Positions 33,963-42,290 are shown, counted from the first letter of the stretch. The stretch is DNA of 47,999 nt from an uncultured Phascolarctobacterium sp. (GCF_934190775.1 NZ_CAKPTG010000020.1:1-47999), one strand, 5' to 3'. Numbers and translations: made by a program. Notes: generated from the letters alone by a model not told the origin.

Positions 33963-34523
33963 ATGAAAAAATTATTGATAGTCTGCCTGATGCTGGTGTG
34001 TGCGCTGGCGCTCACAGCCTGCGGCCAGGCAAAGCAGGAGCAGGCGCCGAAGGCAGAGCCTGCGACAGCTGTTTTTAGCACGAGCATGGGCGATTTTGAG
34101 GTGAAGCTGGCAACAGATTATGCACCGGAAACGTCGAAGAATTTTATTACGCTGGCCGAAAAGGGCTTTTATAACGGCCTTGTCTTTCATCGCGTAATCG
34201 ATAACTTTATGATTCAGGGCGGCGACCCTGCCGGCAATGGCACCGGTGGCCCCGGTTACACTATTAAGGACGAGTTCAGCAGCAAGCTGTTGCATGATGG
34301 CCCCGGTGTTATCTCTATGGCGAACCGCGGACCGAATACCGGCGGCAGCCAGTTCTTTATCACCCTGCGTGAAACTAAATGGCTTGACGGTAAGCACGCT
34401 GTTTTCGGCAAGGTAAGCAAGGGCATGGATGTTGTTTATAAAATCGGCAAAACAGCAACAGATTCCAATGATAAACCGTTGGAGCCTGTAATCATTAAGA
34501 AGGTTACGATAGAAAAACGTTAA
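33963..34523 (+). CDS. Lipoprotein cyclophilin-type peptidyl-prolyl isomerase
   Basis: 186 residues: a lipoprotein signal with lipobox LTAC at residues 17-20, a short Ala/Lys/Glu linker, then a compact cyclophilin domain (FHRVIDNFMIQGGDPAGNG, then NTGGSQFFIT and LDGKHAVFG). It should catalyse proline isomerisation in the periplasm or cell envelope, tethered to a membrane. The ATG at 33963 has GAGGAGGAG upstream. Confidence 0.93.
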   Translation: MKKLLIVCLMLVCALALTACGQAKQEQAPKAEPATAVFSTSMGDFEVKLATDYAPETSKNFITLAEKGFYNGLVFHRVIDNFMIQGGDPAGNGTGGPGYTIKDEFSSKLLHDGPGVISMANRGPNTGGSQFFITLRETKWLDGKHAVFGKVSKGMDVVYKIGKTATDSNDKPLEPVIIKKVTIEKR

Positions 34524-34555
34524 CACCCCTTTTAAAACAGGTAGGAGGAAATTGC

Positions 34556-35563
34556 TTGGCTAGTGAAGAAGAAAAAATGCAAGGTATACTGGAAACCGTT
34601 GACCAGCAGGAAATGGTTGGTATTTGCGGACGTAATGATGAATTTCTGCGTTTAATCCGTGGTGCTTTTGACTGTACAATCGTCGCGCGCGGTAATCAGA
34701 TTACAATGAGCGGACGTGCCGAAGAGGTGGCACAGCTGGAACAGCTGCTGCAGGAGCTTTTGTTTTTGTACCGTCAGGGATTGCCGCTGACAACGCATGA
34801 TGTACGTTACAGCATGTATATGGTGAAGGCGGGTAAGCTGGAAAGCCTGCACCGCATGTACGCTGATACGATTATCGTCAACAACCGCGGCCGTCAGGTG
34901 AAGGCCAAAACCCTGGGACAGTGGCAATATGTGGAAACAATCCGTCATAACTATATCACCTTGGGCATCGGACCTGCAGGCACAGGCAAAACCTATCTGG
35001 CGGTGGCGCTGGCAGTAGCGGCACTGAAGAAAAAAGAGGTGGAGCGCATTATCCTGACGCGTCCTGCGGTGGAAGCAGGCGAAAAGCTGGGCTTTTTGCC
35101 GGGCGATATGCAGGATAAGGTAGACCCGTATCTGCGTCCTCTTTATGATGGCCTGTATGATATGCTGGGAACAGAAACCTTCCAGAAGTATCTTACCAAG
35201 GGCACTATTGAGGTTGCTCCGTTGGCCTACATGCGCGGACGCACGCTGAATGATGCCTTCATCATTTTGGACGAGGCGCAGAACACTACGCCGGAGCAGA
35301 TGAAAATGTTCCTGACGCGTTTCGGCTTTGGCAGCAAGATGGTCATTACCGGTGATATTACGCAGATAGATTTACCGGGTGGCAAGAACAGCGGCCTGAA
35401 GGACGCATCACGTATTTTGGGCAATGTTCCGGGAATCGGCGTGATTAAGTTCAGCGAGCAGGACGTTGTGCGTCACGAAATCGTCGGCTCAATTATCAAG
35501 GCTTACGAACGCTTTGAAAAACAAAAAGAAAAATATAACGGAGAAAAACAGCATGATAATTAA
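34556..35563 (+). CDS. phoH: PhoH-like ATPase
   Basis: 335 residues: an N-terminal KH-like RNA-binding region (GRNDEFLRLIRGAF), then the PhoH ATPase with Walker A GPAGTGKT (139-146), RPAVEAGEKLGFLPGD, and Walker B FIILDEAQN, ending with a TGD-type sensor (ITGDITQIDLP). Likely acts in RNA metabolism together with YbeY. It begins with TTG, supported by GGAGG 7 bases upstream. It overlaps ybeY by 11 bases. Confidence 0.93.
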   Translation: MASEEEKMQGILETVDQQEMVGICGRNDEFLRLIRGAFDCTIVARGNQITMSGRAEEVAQLEQLLQELLFLYRQGLPLTTHDVRYSMYMVKAGKLESLHRMYADTIIVNNRGRQVKAKTLGQWQYVETIRHNYITLGIGPAGTGKTYLAVALAVAALKKKEVERIILTRPAVEAGEKLGFLPGDMQDKVDPYLRPLYDGLYDMLGTETFQKYLTKGTIEVAPLAYMRGRTLNDAFIILDEAQNTTPEQMKMFLTRFGFGSKMVITGDITQIDLPGGKNSGLKDASRILGNVPGIGVIKFSEQDVVRHEIVGSIIKAYERFEKQKEKYNGEKQHDN

Positions 35564-36059
35564 TTTGGAAAATGACCAGCAGAAGCTAGAGCTTTCCGCG
35601 CAGGTGCTGGAACGTCTGCAGGAGGGCTTGCAGGCAGTAGCACGCTTGAATGAGCTGCCGGAGGAGTCCGAGGTGGACGTAACTATTGTCGACGATGAGG
35701 AAATCCATGCGCTGAACCGTGAGTACCGCGGTATGGATAAGCCTACCGATGTGTTGAGCTTTGCGTTGGACGAGGACTGCGTTGATGAAGAGGAGCCGGA
35801 GCTGATTGGCGGACCGGAGGAGCATCTTTTCGGTGATATCATCATTTCGGCGGAAACCGCTCTGCGTCAGGCAGAGGAATACGGCCACGGCCTGGAGCGT
35901 GAAATGACGTATCTGGCAGTACACGGCATGTTCCATCTGCTGGGCTATGACCATATGACGGAGGAGGATAAGGCTGAAATGCGTGCGAAAGAGGAGGAAG
36001 CTCTGCGTGCGATTAATCTTTCCGAAGAATATTTTGACCATCCCACTGGTATTCATTGA
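35553..36059 (+). CDS. ybeY: Endoribonuclease YbeY
   Basis: Zinc-dependent RNase for 16S rRNA maturation and ribosome quality control. 168 residues; the metal site is H124-x3-H128-x5-H134 in VHGMFHLLGYDH, preceded by KPTDVLSFA and FGDIIIS. The ATG at 35553 has ACGGAG upstream. It is encoded inside the phoH end, the classic phoH-ybeY pair. Confidence 0.95.
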   Translation: MIINLENDQQKLELSAQVLERLQEGLQAVARLNELPEESEVDVTIVDDEEIHALNREYRGMDKPTDVLSFALDEDCVDEEEPELIGGPEEHLFGDIIISAETALRQAEEYGHGLEREMTYLAVHGMFHLLGYDHMTEEDKAEMRAKEEEALRAINLSEEYFDHPTGIH

Positions 36060-36115
36060 TGCTTAATGCTCAATAATTAATAATTAACCTGTAAAAATCA
36101 TAGGAGGTGCTTTCC

Positions 36116-36523
36116 ATGAAAGACGTAAAACTGAATGAATTATCCCCGGCTTGGCGCGAATTGTACGATGCAGCGGTTGCTGCCCGTAAGAATGCTTATA
36201 TTCCTTATTCCAACTTTGCTGTAGGTGCGGCAGTACGCTGTGCCAACGGAAAAATCTACGGTGGCTGTAATGTGGAAAACGCTTCCTACGGACTTTGTGT
36301 CTGCGGCGAGCGTAACGCTATTTTCCACGCTGCCTGCGCCGGTGAGCGCGAGATGGTAGAGCTGTGCGTAGTTGCGGATACCTCCGGCCCCGTTTCTCCC
36401 TGCGGTGCCTGCAGACAGGTAATGCGCGAGTTTGGTATCCAGACCGTAATTTTGGCAAATATGAAGGGTGACTTTAAAATTACTACGGTAGAAGAACTGC
36501 TGCCGTATGGTTTTGAATTATAA
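36116..36523 (+). CDS. cdd: Cytidine deaminase
   Basis: Pyrimidine salvage enzyme converting cytidine to uridine. 135 residues: substrate motif N52-V-E54, zinc ligand C63 with catalytic E65 in CGERNAIF, and PCGACRQ with ligands C96 and C99. AGGAGGTG precedes the ATG at 36116. The gene often lies between ybeY and era, as here. Confidence 0.95.
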   Translation: MKDVKLNELSPAWRELYDAAVAARKNAYIPYSNFAVGAAVRCANGKIYGGCNVENASYGLCVCGERNAIFHAACAGEREMVELCVVADTSGPVSPCGACRQVMREFGIQTVILANMKGDFKITTVEELLPYGFEL

Positions 36524-36541
36524 TAACAGGAGCTGATTAAG

Positions 36542-37456
36542 ATAAAGAAGGTAAACAACGAAGAAGCTAAACATTATGCCGGCTTTGTGGCTATGGTGGG
36601 CCGTCCGAACGTAGGCAAATCCACTTTGACAAACAGTCTGATCGGCGAAAAAATCGCCATCATGTCCGACAGACCGCAGACTACCCGCAACAAGATTATG
36701 TGCATTATGAATACGGATAATGCGCAGATTATGTTTCTTGATACACCGGGCATCCACAAGCCGCAGCACAAGCTGGGCGAATACATGGTGCGCACTGCTG
36801 AAAGCACGCTGCAGGAGGTTGACGTTGTCCTCTTCGTAGTAGATGCAACCGAAAAACGTGGCGCAGGCGAAGATTATATCCTGAACCTGCTGCAGAAGGT
36901 AAAAACACCGGTAATCCTGGTGGTAAATAAGATTGACAAGCTGGCAGATAAGCAAAAGCTGTTCCAAATTATGGAAGGCTACAATAAGCTGTATAAATTT
37001 GCGGCGATTGTACCTGTTTCCGCTCTGAATGACAGCGAATTCCCCGGCCTGGTGCAGGAAATCACCAAGCATCTGCCGGAGGGACCGGCGTACTTCCCGG
37101 AGGATATGATTACCGACCAGCCGGAGCGCGTGATTGCCGCTGAAATGATTCGTGAAAAGGTATTGCGCCTGACGCGTGATGAAATTCCCCATTCCGTAGC
37201 GGTTGAGGTGGACGAATTCAAGGAGCGCGACGAAGAGAACGTATATATCAGAGCAACAATTTTTGTAGAGCGTGAATCACAAAAGGGCATTGTTATCGGC
37301 GCTAAGGGCAGCCTGCTGAAGAAAATCGGCCAGCAGGCGCGTGCTGATATCGAAAACCTGCTGTACTGCAAGGTCTTTTTGGATTTATGGGTTAAGGTTA
37401 AGGCTGACTGGCGTAACAAGGATAAAGCCTTGAAGCAGCTTGGCTACAAGGAGTGA
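36542..37456 (+). CDS. era: GTPase Era, apparently with a non-canonical start codon
   Basis: Ribosome-assembly GTPase with a KH domain. G1 GRPNVGKST, G3 DTPGIHKP and G4 NKIDK are present, and the C-terminal KH domain has GIVIGAKGSLLKKIG. No ATG, GTG or TTG lies between the in-frame stop at 36524 and the GTG at 36587, but a GTG start would remove the family's usual GFVA strand and has no ribosome site. A clear AGGAG at 36528-36532 lies 9 bases before an ATA (36542) and 3 before an ATT (36536). Starting at 36542 gives 304 residues, the normal Era length. I therefore favour an AUA or AUU start, possibly limiting expression. Confidence 0.92.
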   Translation: MKKVNNEEAKHYAGFVAMVGRPNVGKSTLTNSLIGEKIAIMSDRPQTTRNKIMCIMNTDNAQIMFLDTPGIHKPQHKLGEYMVRTAESTLQEVDVVLFVVDATEKRGAGEDYILNLLQKVKTPVILVVNKIDKLADKQKLFQIMEGYNKLYKFAAIVPVSALNDSEFPGLVQEITKHLPEGPAYFPEDMITDQPERVIAAEMIREKVLRLTRDEIPHSVAVEVDEFKERDEENVYIRATIFVERESQKGIVIGAKGSLLKKIGQQARADIENLLYCKVFLDLWVKVKADWRNKDKALKQLGYKE

Positions 37457-37462
37457 GGACTT

Positions 37463-38350
37463 ATCAACTTTTTTCGGAAACTGATTGATTTCTGGCACAG
37501 GCTGCCGCTTGCCTGGCATTATCTGCAAACCGGTACCTGGCACAAGGAGGGCAGCGCCAGCAGTGAGGACGAGCTGCGCCAGCTGGTGAGCGCCAGCGAG
37601 CGCCACGGCCAGATTGACCATGTCGAGAGCAGCATGATCGGCAATGTTTTTGACTTTGCCGACCGTGTGGCGCGCGAGGTCATGGTGCCGCGTCAGGATA
37701 TGGTGTGCCTGTTTTTAGATGACACGCTGGCCGAAAATATGGCTGTTGTGCGCAGCAGTCATCATACACGCTATCCGCTCTGCATGGAGGATAAGGACCA
37801 GGTGGTGGGTACGCTGCATGTGCGCGACCTGCTGAAGCTTAAGCCGGGGCAGACTACCTTTGACCTGCGTCGTCTGATGCGTCCGATTGTTGTTATCCCG
37901 GAGGCTATGCCGGTGCCGAAGGCCTTGCGACTGATGCAGCAGCGTCATGTGCAGATGGTGCTGGTGGCAGATGAGTATGGTGGTACTGCAGGCCTGATTA
38001 CGATGGAGGACCTGGTGGAGGAAATCGTCGGTGAGATTCAGGATGAGCATGAAGCGGCTGAACCGCCTGATGTACAGCCCTTGCCTGATGGTAACGTTGA
38101 ATTTGACGGCATGGTGCTGCTGGATGATGTAGCAGAGCAGCTGTCCATTGCATTTGCTGACCCAGAGGAGGACACCATCGGCGGTTACGTCTTCGGTCTG
38201 CTGGGACGCAAGCCTGAGATTGGCGATACTGTGGAGATTTCCGGCTACAGCTTCAAGGTGCTGCGCACGGATGGCTTCCGTGTAGTGCGCGTGCTGGCTG
38301 CGAAGCTGCCGCAGGCGCCGGAGCAGAAGGAAGAGCAGCACGATGAATGA
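37463..38350 (+). CDS. CorC/TlyC-like CBS-pair protein without DUF21 domain
   Basis: The recognisable core has an EVMVPRQDM entry motif, two CBS domains (about residues 60-190) that in relatives bind adenine nucleotides, and a C-terminal CorC/HlyC transporter-associated domain (DTIGGYVFGLLGRKPEIGD). The membrane DUF21 domain of larger relatives is absent, as in CorC. The coding frame stays open from the era stop: FFRKLIDFWHRLPLAWHYL and SSEDELRQLV fit the family's N-terminus, yet the first ATG/GTG/TTG is the GTG at 37586. AAGGAG (37448-37453) lies 9 bases before ATC at 37463, so a second non-canonical start is possible. If GTG 37586 is used the protein has 254 residues. Confidence 0.85.
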   Translation: MNFFRKLIDFWHRLPLAWHYLQTGTWHKEGSASSEDELRQLVSASERHGQIDHVESSMIGNVFDFADRVAREVMVPRQDMVCLFLDDTLAENMAVVRSSHHTRYPLCMEDKDQVVGTLHVRDLLKLKPGQTTFDLRRLMRPIVVIPEAMPVPKALRLMQQRHVQMVLVADEYGGTAGLITMEDLVEEIVGEIQDEHEAAEPPDVQPLPDGNVEFDGMVLLDDVAEQLSIAFADPEEDTIGGYVFGLLGRKPEIGDTVEISGYSFKVLRTDGFRVVRVLAAKLPQAPEQKEEQHDE

Positions 38351-39104
38351 TTCGCAAAGAGTGCTTTTGGCAGATGATGCGCTTGTTTTACATGTAAAAA
38401 ACTGGCAGACCGCAGATAAGTATGCGGTCTGCTTTACTAAGGAGCATGGCAAGGTGCGCTTTATCGCCTATGGTGCCCGTTATGAAAAAAATGTACATGG
38501 CAGATTGCTGCAGCCCTTTGCCAATCTGCATATTGAGGTGCAGCAGGGGCAGAAGGTAGACAAGCTGCGCAGCTGCGAGCTTTTGCAGCTGCCGAAGTCA
38601 ATGGATATGCAGCAGATGGCTTATGCGGCGGTGGCGTCGGAGCTGACTGCCGTGCTGACGGAGGACAGGGTGCCGCAGCCGGAGCTTTATGAAATGCTGG
38701 GTGCTGCCCTGGCGGCGCTGCTGCAGCGCAATCCGCGTCTTGTTGTTTTGTCCTATGCTATAAAGCTGCTGGCGGCTACGGGCTTTGCGCCGCAGCTTAC
38801 GCATTGCGTGCATTGTGGTGAGGCTGTGACGGCGCAGGAGGATGCGTGGTTCAGTCCGCTGCAGGGCGGGCTTATCTGCAGCAGCTGCAGGAGCAGCTAT
38901 AACGGTGATGGCCTGGAGCCGTGCAGTGCGGAAGCACGCGAGCTGTGGCGGTGGCTGGCGCAGCTCGATTACGAGCAGCCGGCGCCATTTAGGGTGCGAG
39001 GCGGCGCGTTGATGGAGCTGGAAAAAATTCTCTTCAAGTTTATCTTCTTTCAGACGGATAAGCCGTTGAACAGCTTAAACTTTTTGAGTCAGCTGCAGCT
39101 GTGA
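38343..39104 (+). CDS. recO: DNA repair protein RecO
   Basis: Recombination mediator acting with RecR and RecF in gap repair. 253 residues: N-terminal OB-fold (ADDALVLHVKNW, then GKVRFIAYGARYEKN), helical middle, and a zinc finger with C155-x2-C158 and C179-x2-C182. The start overlaps the CBS gene by 8 bases. The era-recO neighbourhood is standard in Firmicutes. Confidence 0.95.
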   Translation: MNDSQRVLLADDALVLHVKNWQTADKYAVCFTKEHGKVRFIAYGARYEKNVHGRLLQPFANLHIEVQQGQKVDKLRSCELLQLPKSMDMQQMAYAAVASELTAVLTEDRVPQPELYEMLGAALAALLQRNPRLVVLSYAIKLLAATGFAPQLTHCVHCGEAVTAQEDAWFSPLQGGLICSSCRSSYNGDGLEPCSAEARELWRWLAQLDYEQPAPFRVRGGALMELEKILFKFIFFQTDKPLNSLNFLSQLQL

Positions 39105-39129
39105 GGCTGTGTAGAAGAAGGAGTAGTGT

Positions 39130-39363
39130 ATGACTGAAGAAATAAAAACTAAAGGAACCTGGGGCGGTGCTCGTCCTAATACAGGTGGTGCGCGTCCAGG
39201 TGCTGGACGTAAGAAGCTTGAAGGAGATGCTGTAACCAAGCAGGTACAATTCCGCCTTACTGAAGAGCAAGCTGTGACAGTAAAGAAGATTGTCAAGCTG
39301 CTTAAGGCTGGCGAGATTTCTTTGGAAGATTTAGAGAAGGTTGCTGCTGCAAAGCAGCAATGA
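39130..39363 (+). CDS. Small basic Gly/Arg-rich protein
   Basis: 77 residues. The N-terminal third is GGARPNTGGARPGAGRKK, a flexible basic stretch with the GxGR(K) pattern seen at the start of many small phage or plasmid DNA-binding proteins. The rest (KQVQFRLTEEQAVTVKKIVKLLKAGE) could form a ribbon-helix-helix. AAGGAG precedes the ATG, and a terminator follows at once, so it is probably expressed. Function unknown; DNA or RNA binding is an inference. Confidence 0.75.
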   Translation: MTEEIKTKGTWGGARPNTGGARPGAGRKKLEGDAVTKQVQFRLTEEQAVTVKKIVKLLKAGEISLEDLEKVAAAKQQ

Positions 39364-39367
39364 GCAT

Positions 39368-39398
39368 AAAAAAGCGTGGACGCAGGTCCACGCTTTTT
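39368..39398 (+). terminator. Strong terminator after the small basic protein gene
   Basis: GCGTGGAC-GCAG-GTCCACGC with flanking A and T runs that extend the stem. Ends the housekeeping block. Confidence 0.88.
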
Positions 39399-39399
39399 G

Positions 39400-39898
39400 T
39401 TTTTGGGGGAGAGTGTGTATTTTTGTAGGCGTTTTAAAATTAACAGCCGATATACTGCAGCGAAAAATCTTCTGCTGCTGAGTTAATTATATTGCTATTA
39501 TTTAATAATGCAAGATAAGATTTGTTAAGTATCAAGAAAAGATATTCAAGTAAATTGTAAAAATTGGAGCGATATGTTAAAATAAAAGCAAGACAGAAGG
39601 TTGAGGATAATCTTCGAGTAAAAATAATAGAAACCATGAACGCGAGCGGAGGGAAGAGCAGAAAAACTAACATATGAAAAGTAAGAAACCAAAGAAAGTA
39701 GTGGAGATGATATGTAAATGAAGCTTACGGATATATTTATGATTTGCTTGGTGTTGTTGACTTATAATAGAAATTACAGATTCAAAAAAGAGATTATGGT
39801 ATGCGCAGCAGTATACTATACTTGCAGATTAGTGCAATTTATGTTTTAAGTGTTAGTGAAAAAATGTGTATGATTATATAACAGATAGGAGATTACTT
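39400..39898 (+). other. AT-rich gene-free stretch
   Basis: No gene with a believable start. A 36-codon open stretch ending at the TGA at 39674-39676 reads like a lost C-terminus. Confidence 0.4.
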
Positions 39899-39899
39899 A

Positions 39900-40091
39900 A
39901 TGAAAAAGCATGTGATTTTATTTTTGGTATTTGAATTTTTGGCGATAGGACTGATGCTCAGATCTATTTTGAACGTAGTAACAGACGAAAAAAGCGCTGT
40001 AACCTTTGCTGTTGGCTGTGTGTTTGCTTGGTTCGTAAAGACGAACTGGGAAATTTTTAAGAAGGTAAAGCAGATATATAAGCAGGCTTAA
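39900..40091 (+). CDS. Small membrane protein, hypothetical
   Basis: 63 residues with two likely membrane helices (about 5-24 and 33-50) joined by a short charged loop, and a basic tail (KKVKQIYKQ). A good ribosome site, AGGAG, is placed 9 bases before the ATG. No family recognised; it opens a run of tiny AT-rich genes. Confidence 0.65.
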   Translation: MKKHVILFLVFEFLAIGLMLRSILNVVTDEKSAVTFAVGCVFAWFVKTNWEIFKKVKQIYKQA

Positions 40092-40142
40092 ACGGAAACT
40101 GCAGCAAATATTTTTGAGCTGCTGTAAAGCGTGGTGTTCAAG

Positions 40143-40346
40143 ATGAAAAAGGCTAAAAAGATTAAAGAGGTGAAAGCCGTAGCTATGAAACCGCGAGAAT
40201 GGTCAGATAAGGTTATCAGTATGGAAAAGCAACTCGAACCGTATTTTGCCAGATTAGGTGGGATTCGTGATGATGCACCGGAAGAAATCAAAGAGTTATT
40301 TGAAGAATATAAAAAGCAGGTATTAGAAGAAGCATGGCTTTTATGA
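40143..40346 (+). CDS. Small hypothetical protein, paralogue A
   Basis: 67 residues, Lys/Glu-rich. The C-terminal part (LEPYFARLGGIRDDAPEE, then IKELFEEYKK) is clearly related to the product of the next small gene (paralogue B). It lies 51 bases after the membrane protein gene; the ATG at 40143 is preferred over the GTG at 40131, though neither ribosome site is strong. Confidence 0.6.
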   Translation: MKKAKKIKEVKAVAMKPREWSDKVISMEKQLEPYFARLGGIRDDAPEEIKELFEEYKKQVLEEAWLL

Positions 40347-40442
40347 GATAAGCAACTGGCAAATGAAAAAGGCAGATGCTAAAAGCAAATAAAAATTTTT
40401 TTAATAATTTAATGATTTCAAGCGGTTATGGGGATTGTTATT

Positions 40443-40598
40443 ATGAAATTTGAATTTAGTGATGAAGTTGAAAAATTATACGAAGAAATTTCTCCGTATA
40501 TTGTGGGATGTGGTAAACTCGCGGATAATGCACCAGATGATATCAAGGAGAAGTTAAAGAGGTATAAAAAATTATTGACAGATTATGCATGCTACTAA
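40443..40598 (+). CDS. Small hypothetical protein, paralogue B
   Basis: A 51-residue protein (MKFEFSDEVEKLYEE...) aligning with paralogue A: SPYIVGCGKLADNAPDDIKE against EPYFARLGGIRDDAPEEIKE, then a shared YKK. Sharing a sequence across two tiny neighbouring genes suggests both are, or were, real proteins. Function unknown; small immunity-like proteins are one possibility. Confidence 0.55.
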   Translation: MKFEFSDEVEKLYEEISPYIVGCGKLADNAPDDIKEKLKRYKKLLTDYACY

Positions 40599-40599
40599 T

Positions 40600-41078
40600 T
40601 TAGGTATTTAATAAGAGTTTAGCATACGGTATGAAGATAGCTAAGGCTGAATTTGAATACACAAAAATTTGAAAACTTGTGCTTATACAAGCTGGTAGCA
40701 ATGATGGACTGATGGCAGCAATGGCAAGATAACTTGGAAGATTTAATGATTGTCTGTTACGCTTTGCCGGTTTATCAGATGCATATGGTTAAGAAGGCAC
40801 TACGTTTTCAGGATTTAGTAAAACGACGTAAAAACGCAATGAGTTTGCTGATATGTCGCATGATGAGCTGTTGACGTTCGCCAGCGAATAAAAGAGCCCA
40901 CTCAATGAGCAGGCTTTGATTTATTCGTTTTACTGGTTGCAACGAGGATAAGTATCTAAGGGATAAAGATGAAAAGCTCGCATTCTAAACTAAAGAAAAT
41001 CCCTTGAAAAATACTTTGGAAAGATATAATGTTAATTTAGAGAATTAGCTATTTATCTTGTGGTAAGTAGGTGGTTGA
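40600..41078 (+). other. Decayed coding region
   Basis: No intact gene. Several open fragments in changing frames are present (for example FADMSHDELLTFASE near 40848-40892), interrupted by stops, like the remains of a larger gene. Confidence 0.45.
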
Positions 41079-41255
41079 ATGAAGGTAAAATGGATAGCTC
41101 AAAGTGATTTTCCTTTTGGTACACAGGGAAAAATTTATGATGTGCTCGATGTTGCTATTAAGGGGCCTAAAAAGAGAAAATGGTATCAAATTAATACAGA
41201 TATGGATGAAACTTATTATGTTCCAGCCAGCTATTTTGAAATCATCGAGGAGTAA
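41079..41255 (+). CDS. Small hypothetical protein, beta-rich
   Basis: 58 residues (MKVKWIAQSDFPFGTQGK...). The pattern of a short strand, a GTQGKIYDVL turn, WYQI and YYVPASYFEII suggests an SH3-like barrel. It is the first of three closely spaced tiny genes; the next starts 3 bases after its stop. Confidence 0.6.
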   Translation: MKVKWIAQSDFPFGTQGKIYDVLDVAIKGPKKRKWYQINTDMDETYYVPASYFEIIEE

Positions 41256-41258
41256 CTT

Positions 41259-41381
41259 ATGAGGGATTTTGACACGATTTGCAAAATTCTTACAATACTC
41301 GAAAACTTCATGAATGGCTATGAATTTGACAAGCGGATTTTCTTTGAGATTTCATTTGGATCGTTATTATCGGAGGCTTAA
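41259..41381 (+). CDS. Tiny hypothetical protein
   Basis: 40 residues (MRDFDTICKILTILEN...), beginning 3 bases after the previous stop and ending 2 bases before the next start. The end carries the GGAGG ribosome site of the next gene. No family recognised. Confidence 0.45.
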   Translation: MRDFDTICKILTILENFMNGYEFDKRIFFEISFGSLLSEA

Positions 41382-41383
41382 AA

Positions 41384-41620
41384 TTGCTACAAAAACTAAT
41401 TGAATTCTTTGAACGAGAAACAGGCATGACTCTTCAAGAAGCGTATAATTTATCGCCGGAAGGACAAGAAGCAATTTTTGACAAAATGGTAGAAATTGAG
41501 CTTGAAGAACTCGGGGATGAAAATGATGAGAACTCTCCAATAAGTGAGCGCTGTGCTTTGGCTTGTAAATGGCAAGATATCATGAATGGTTCAAAAATTT
41601 CATTTCTTAAGCATAGTTAG
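41384..41620 (+). CDS. Small acidic hypothetical protein
   Basis: 78 residues, strongly acidic in the middle (EIELEELGDENDEN), with a C-terminal CALACKWQDIMNG. A TTG start is supported by GGAGG 7 bases upstream. Being acidic and small beside a toxin-tail-like fragment, it may be an immunity protein, but this is only inferred. Confidence 0.55.
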   Translation: MLQKLIEFFERETGMTLQEAYNLSPEGQEAIFDKMVEIELEELGDENDENSPISERCALACKWQDIMNGSKISFLKHS

Positions 41621-41690
41621 ATATTTTTCTGGCTACTCTTTTATTTGAGTTAAAACTATGAGCACATAATACAAGGACTGAAACTAGAGC

Positions 41691-41903
41691 TTGCTTACGA
41701 TGCAGGCCTTATATGTAAAATGTCTTGCAGAACAAGCTCCTGAAACAGGCGGTATCCGTGGATACGAAGTTGGTAAAAACATTGTGGTTCGCTATGATTC
41801 GTATAACAATGACTATGTAAAAGTTGATGTTTTTACTGGAGTTATTACTGTGTTTAAGCCTACAAAGAAAACTATTTACTATGAAAAGTGTAGCAAGGCG
41901 TAG
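41691..41903 (+). pseudogene. Possible toxin C-terminal fragment
   Basis: The readable part (APETGGIRGYEVGKNIVVRY, then YVKVDVFTGVITVFKP) resembles the last strands of small nuclease or other toxin domains at the ends of polymorphic toxins. It starts with a TTG lacking a ribosome site, so a detached 3' end is more likely than a full gene. Confidence 0.4.
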
Positions 41904-41914
41904 GGAAACAAAAA

Positions 41915-42076
41915 ATGAAACACTTATGTCCTGTATATTGTCAATATGAATTTACGAGACGTAGTGCGAATCCACTTGATTGCTGCTTCTTAGGCTGCAA
42001 AGTATACGGATGGATTGATGATGCAGTGTAGGAACTAGAACCAGATTATGGTGGTGGGGAGTTAGGGTTTTCCTAA
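41915..42076 (+). pseudogene. Cys-rich CPCC-domain gene broken by a TAG codon
   Basis: From the ATG at 41915 the frame gives HLCPVYCQYEF, then CCFLGCKVYGWIDDAV, stop (TAG at 42029-42031), then ELEPDYGGGELGFS to TAA at 42074-42076. In the CPCC family the stop position is usually Gln, so CAG to TAG is a simple explanation. Sequence like the family's natural end (NRDCVEWADKHKQ) continues in another frame to about 42117, a second lesion. CPCC proteins are often found among toxin/immunity genes. Confidence 0.6.
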
Positions 42077-42162
42077 ACCGGGATTGTGTCGAATGGGCTG
42101 ATAAACACAAACAATAAAAAATTTAGTTAACTGCTTGCTTAGCACAGGTGTTTTTTTACACA

Positions 42163-42195
42163 CAAAAATACCCCGCAACCTGCATGATTGCGGGG
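42163..42195 (-). terminator. Terminator of the tRNA cluster
   Basis: CCCCGCAA / TTGCGGGG stem with a nine-base loop and, on the minus strand, TATTTTT after it; located 10 bases beyond tRNA-Arg. Confidence 0.8.
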
Positions 42196-42204
42196 GTTCT
42201 TTCA

Positions 42205-42281
<77 letters not shown>

Positions 42282-42290
42282 ATATTAATT

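Noticed and set aside
39440..39673. Hydrophobic minus-strand frame of 77 codons
   Set aside because: No ribosome site before its ATG, and an AT-rich low-complexity sequence easily gives hydrophobic frames.
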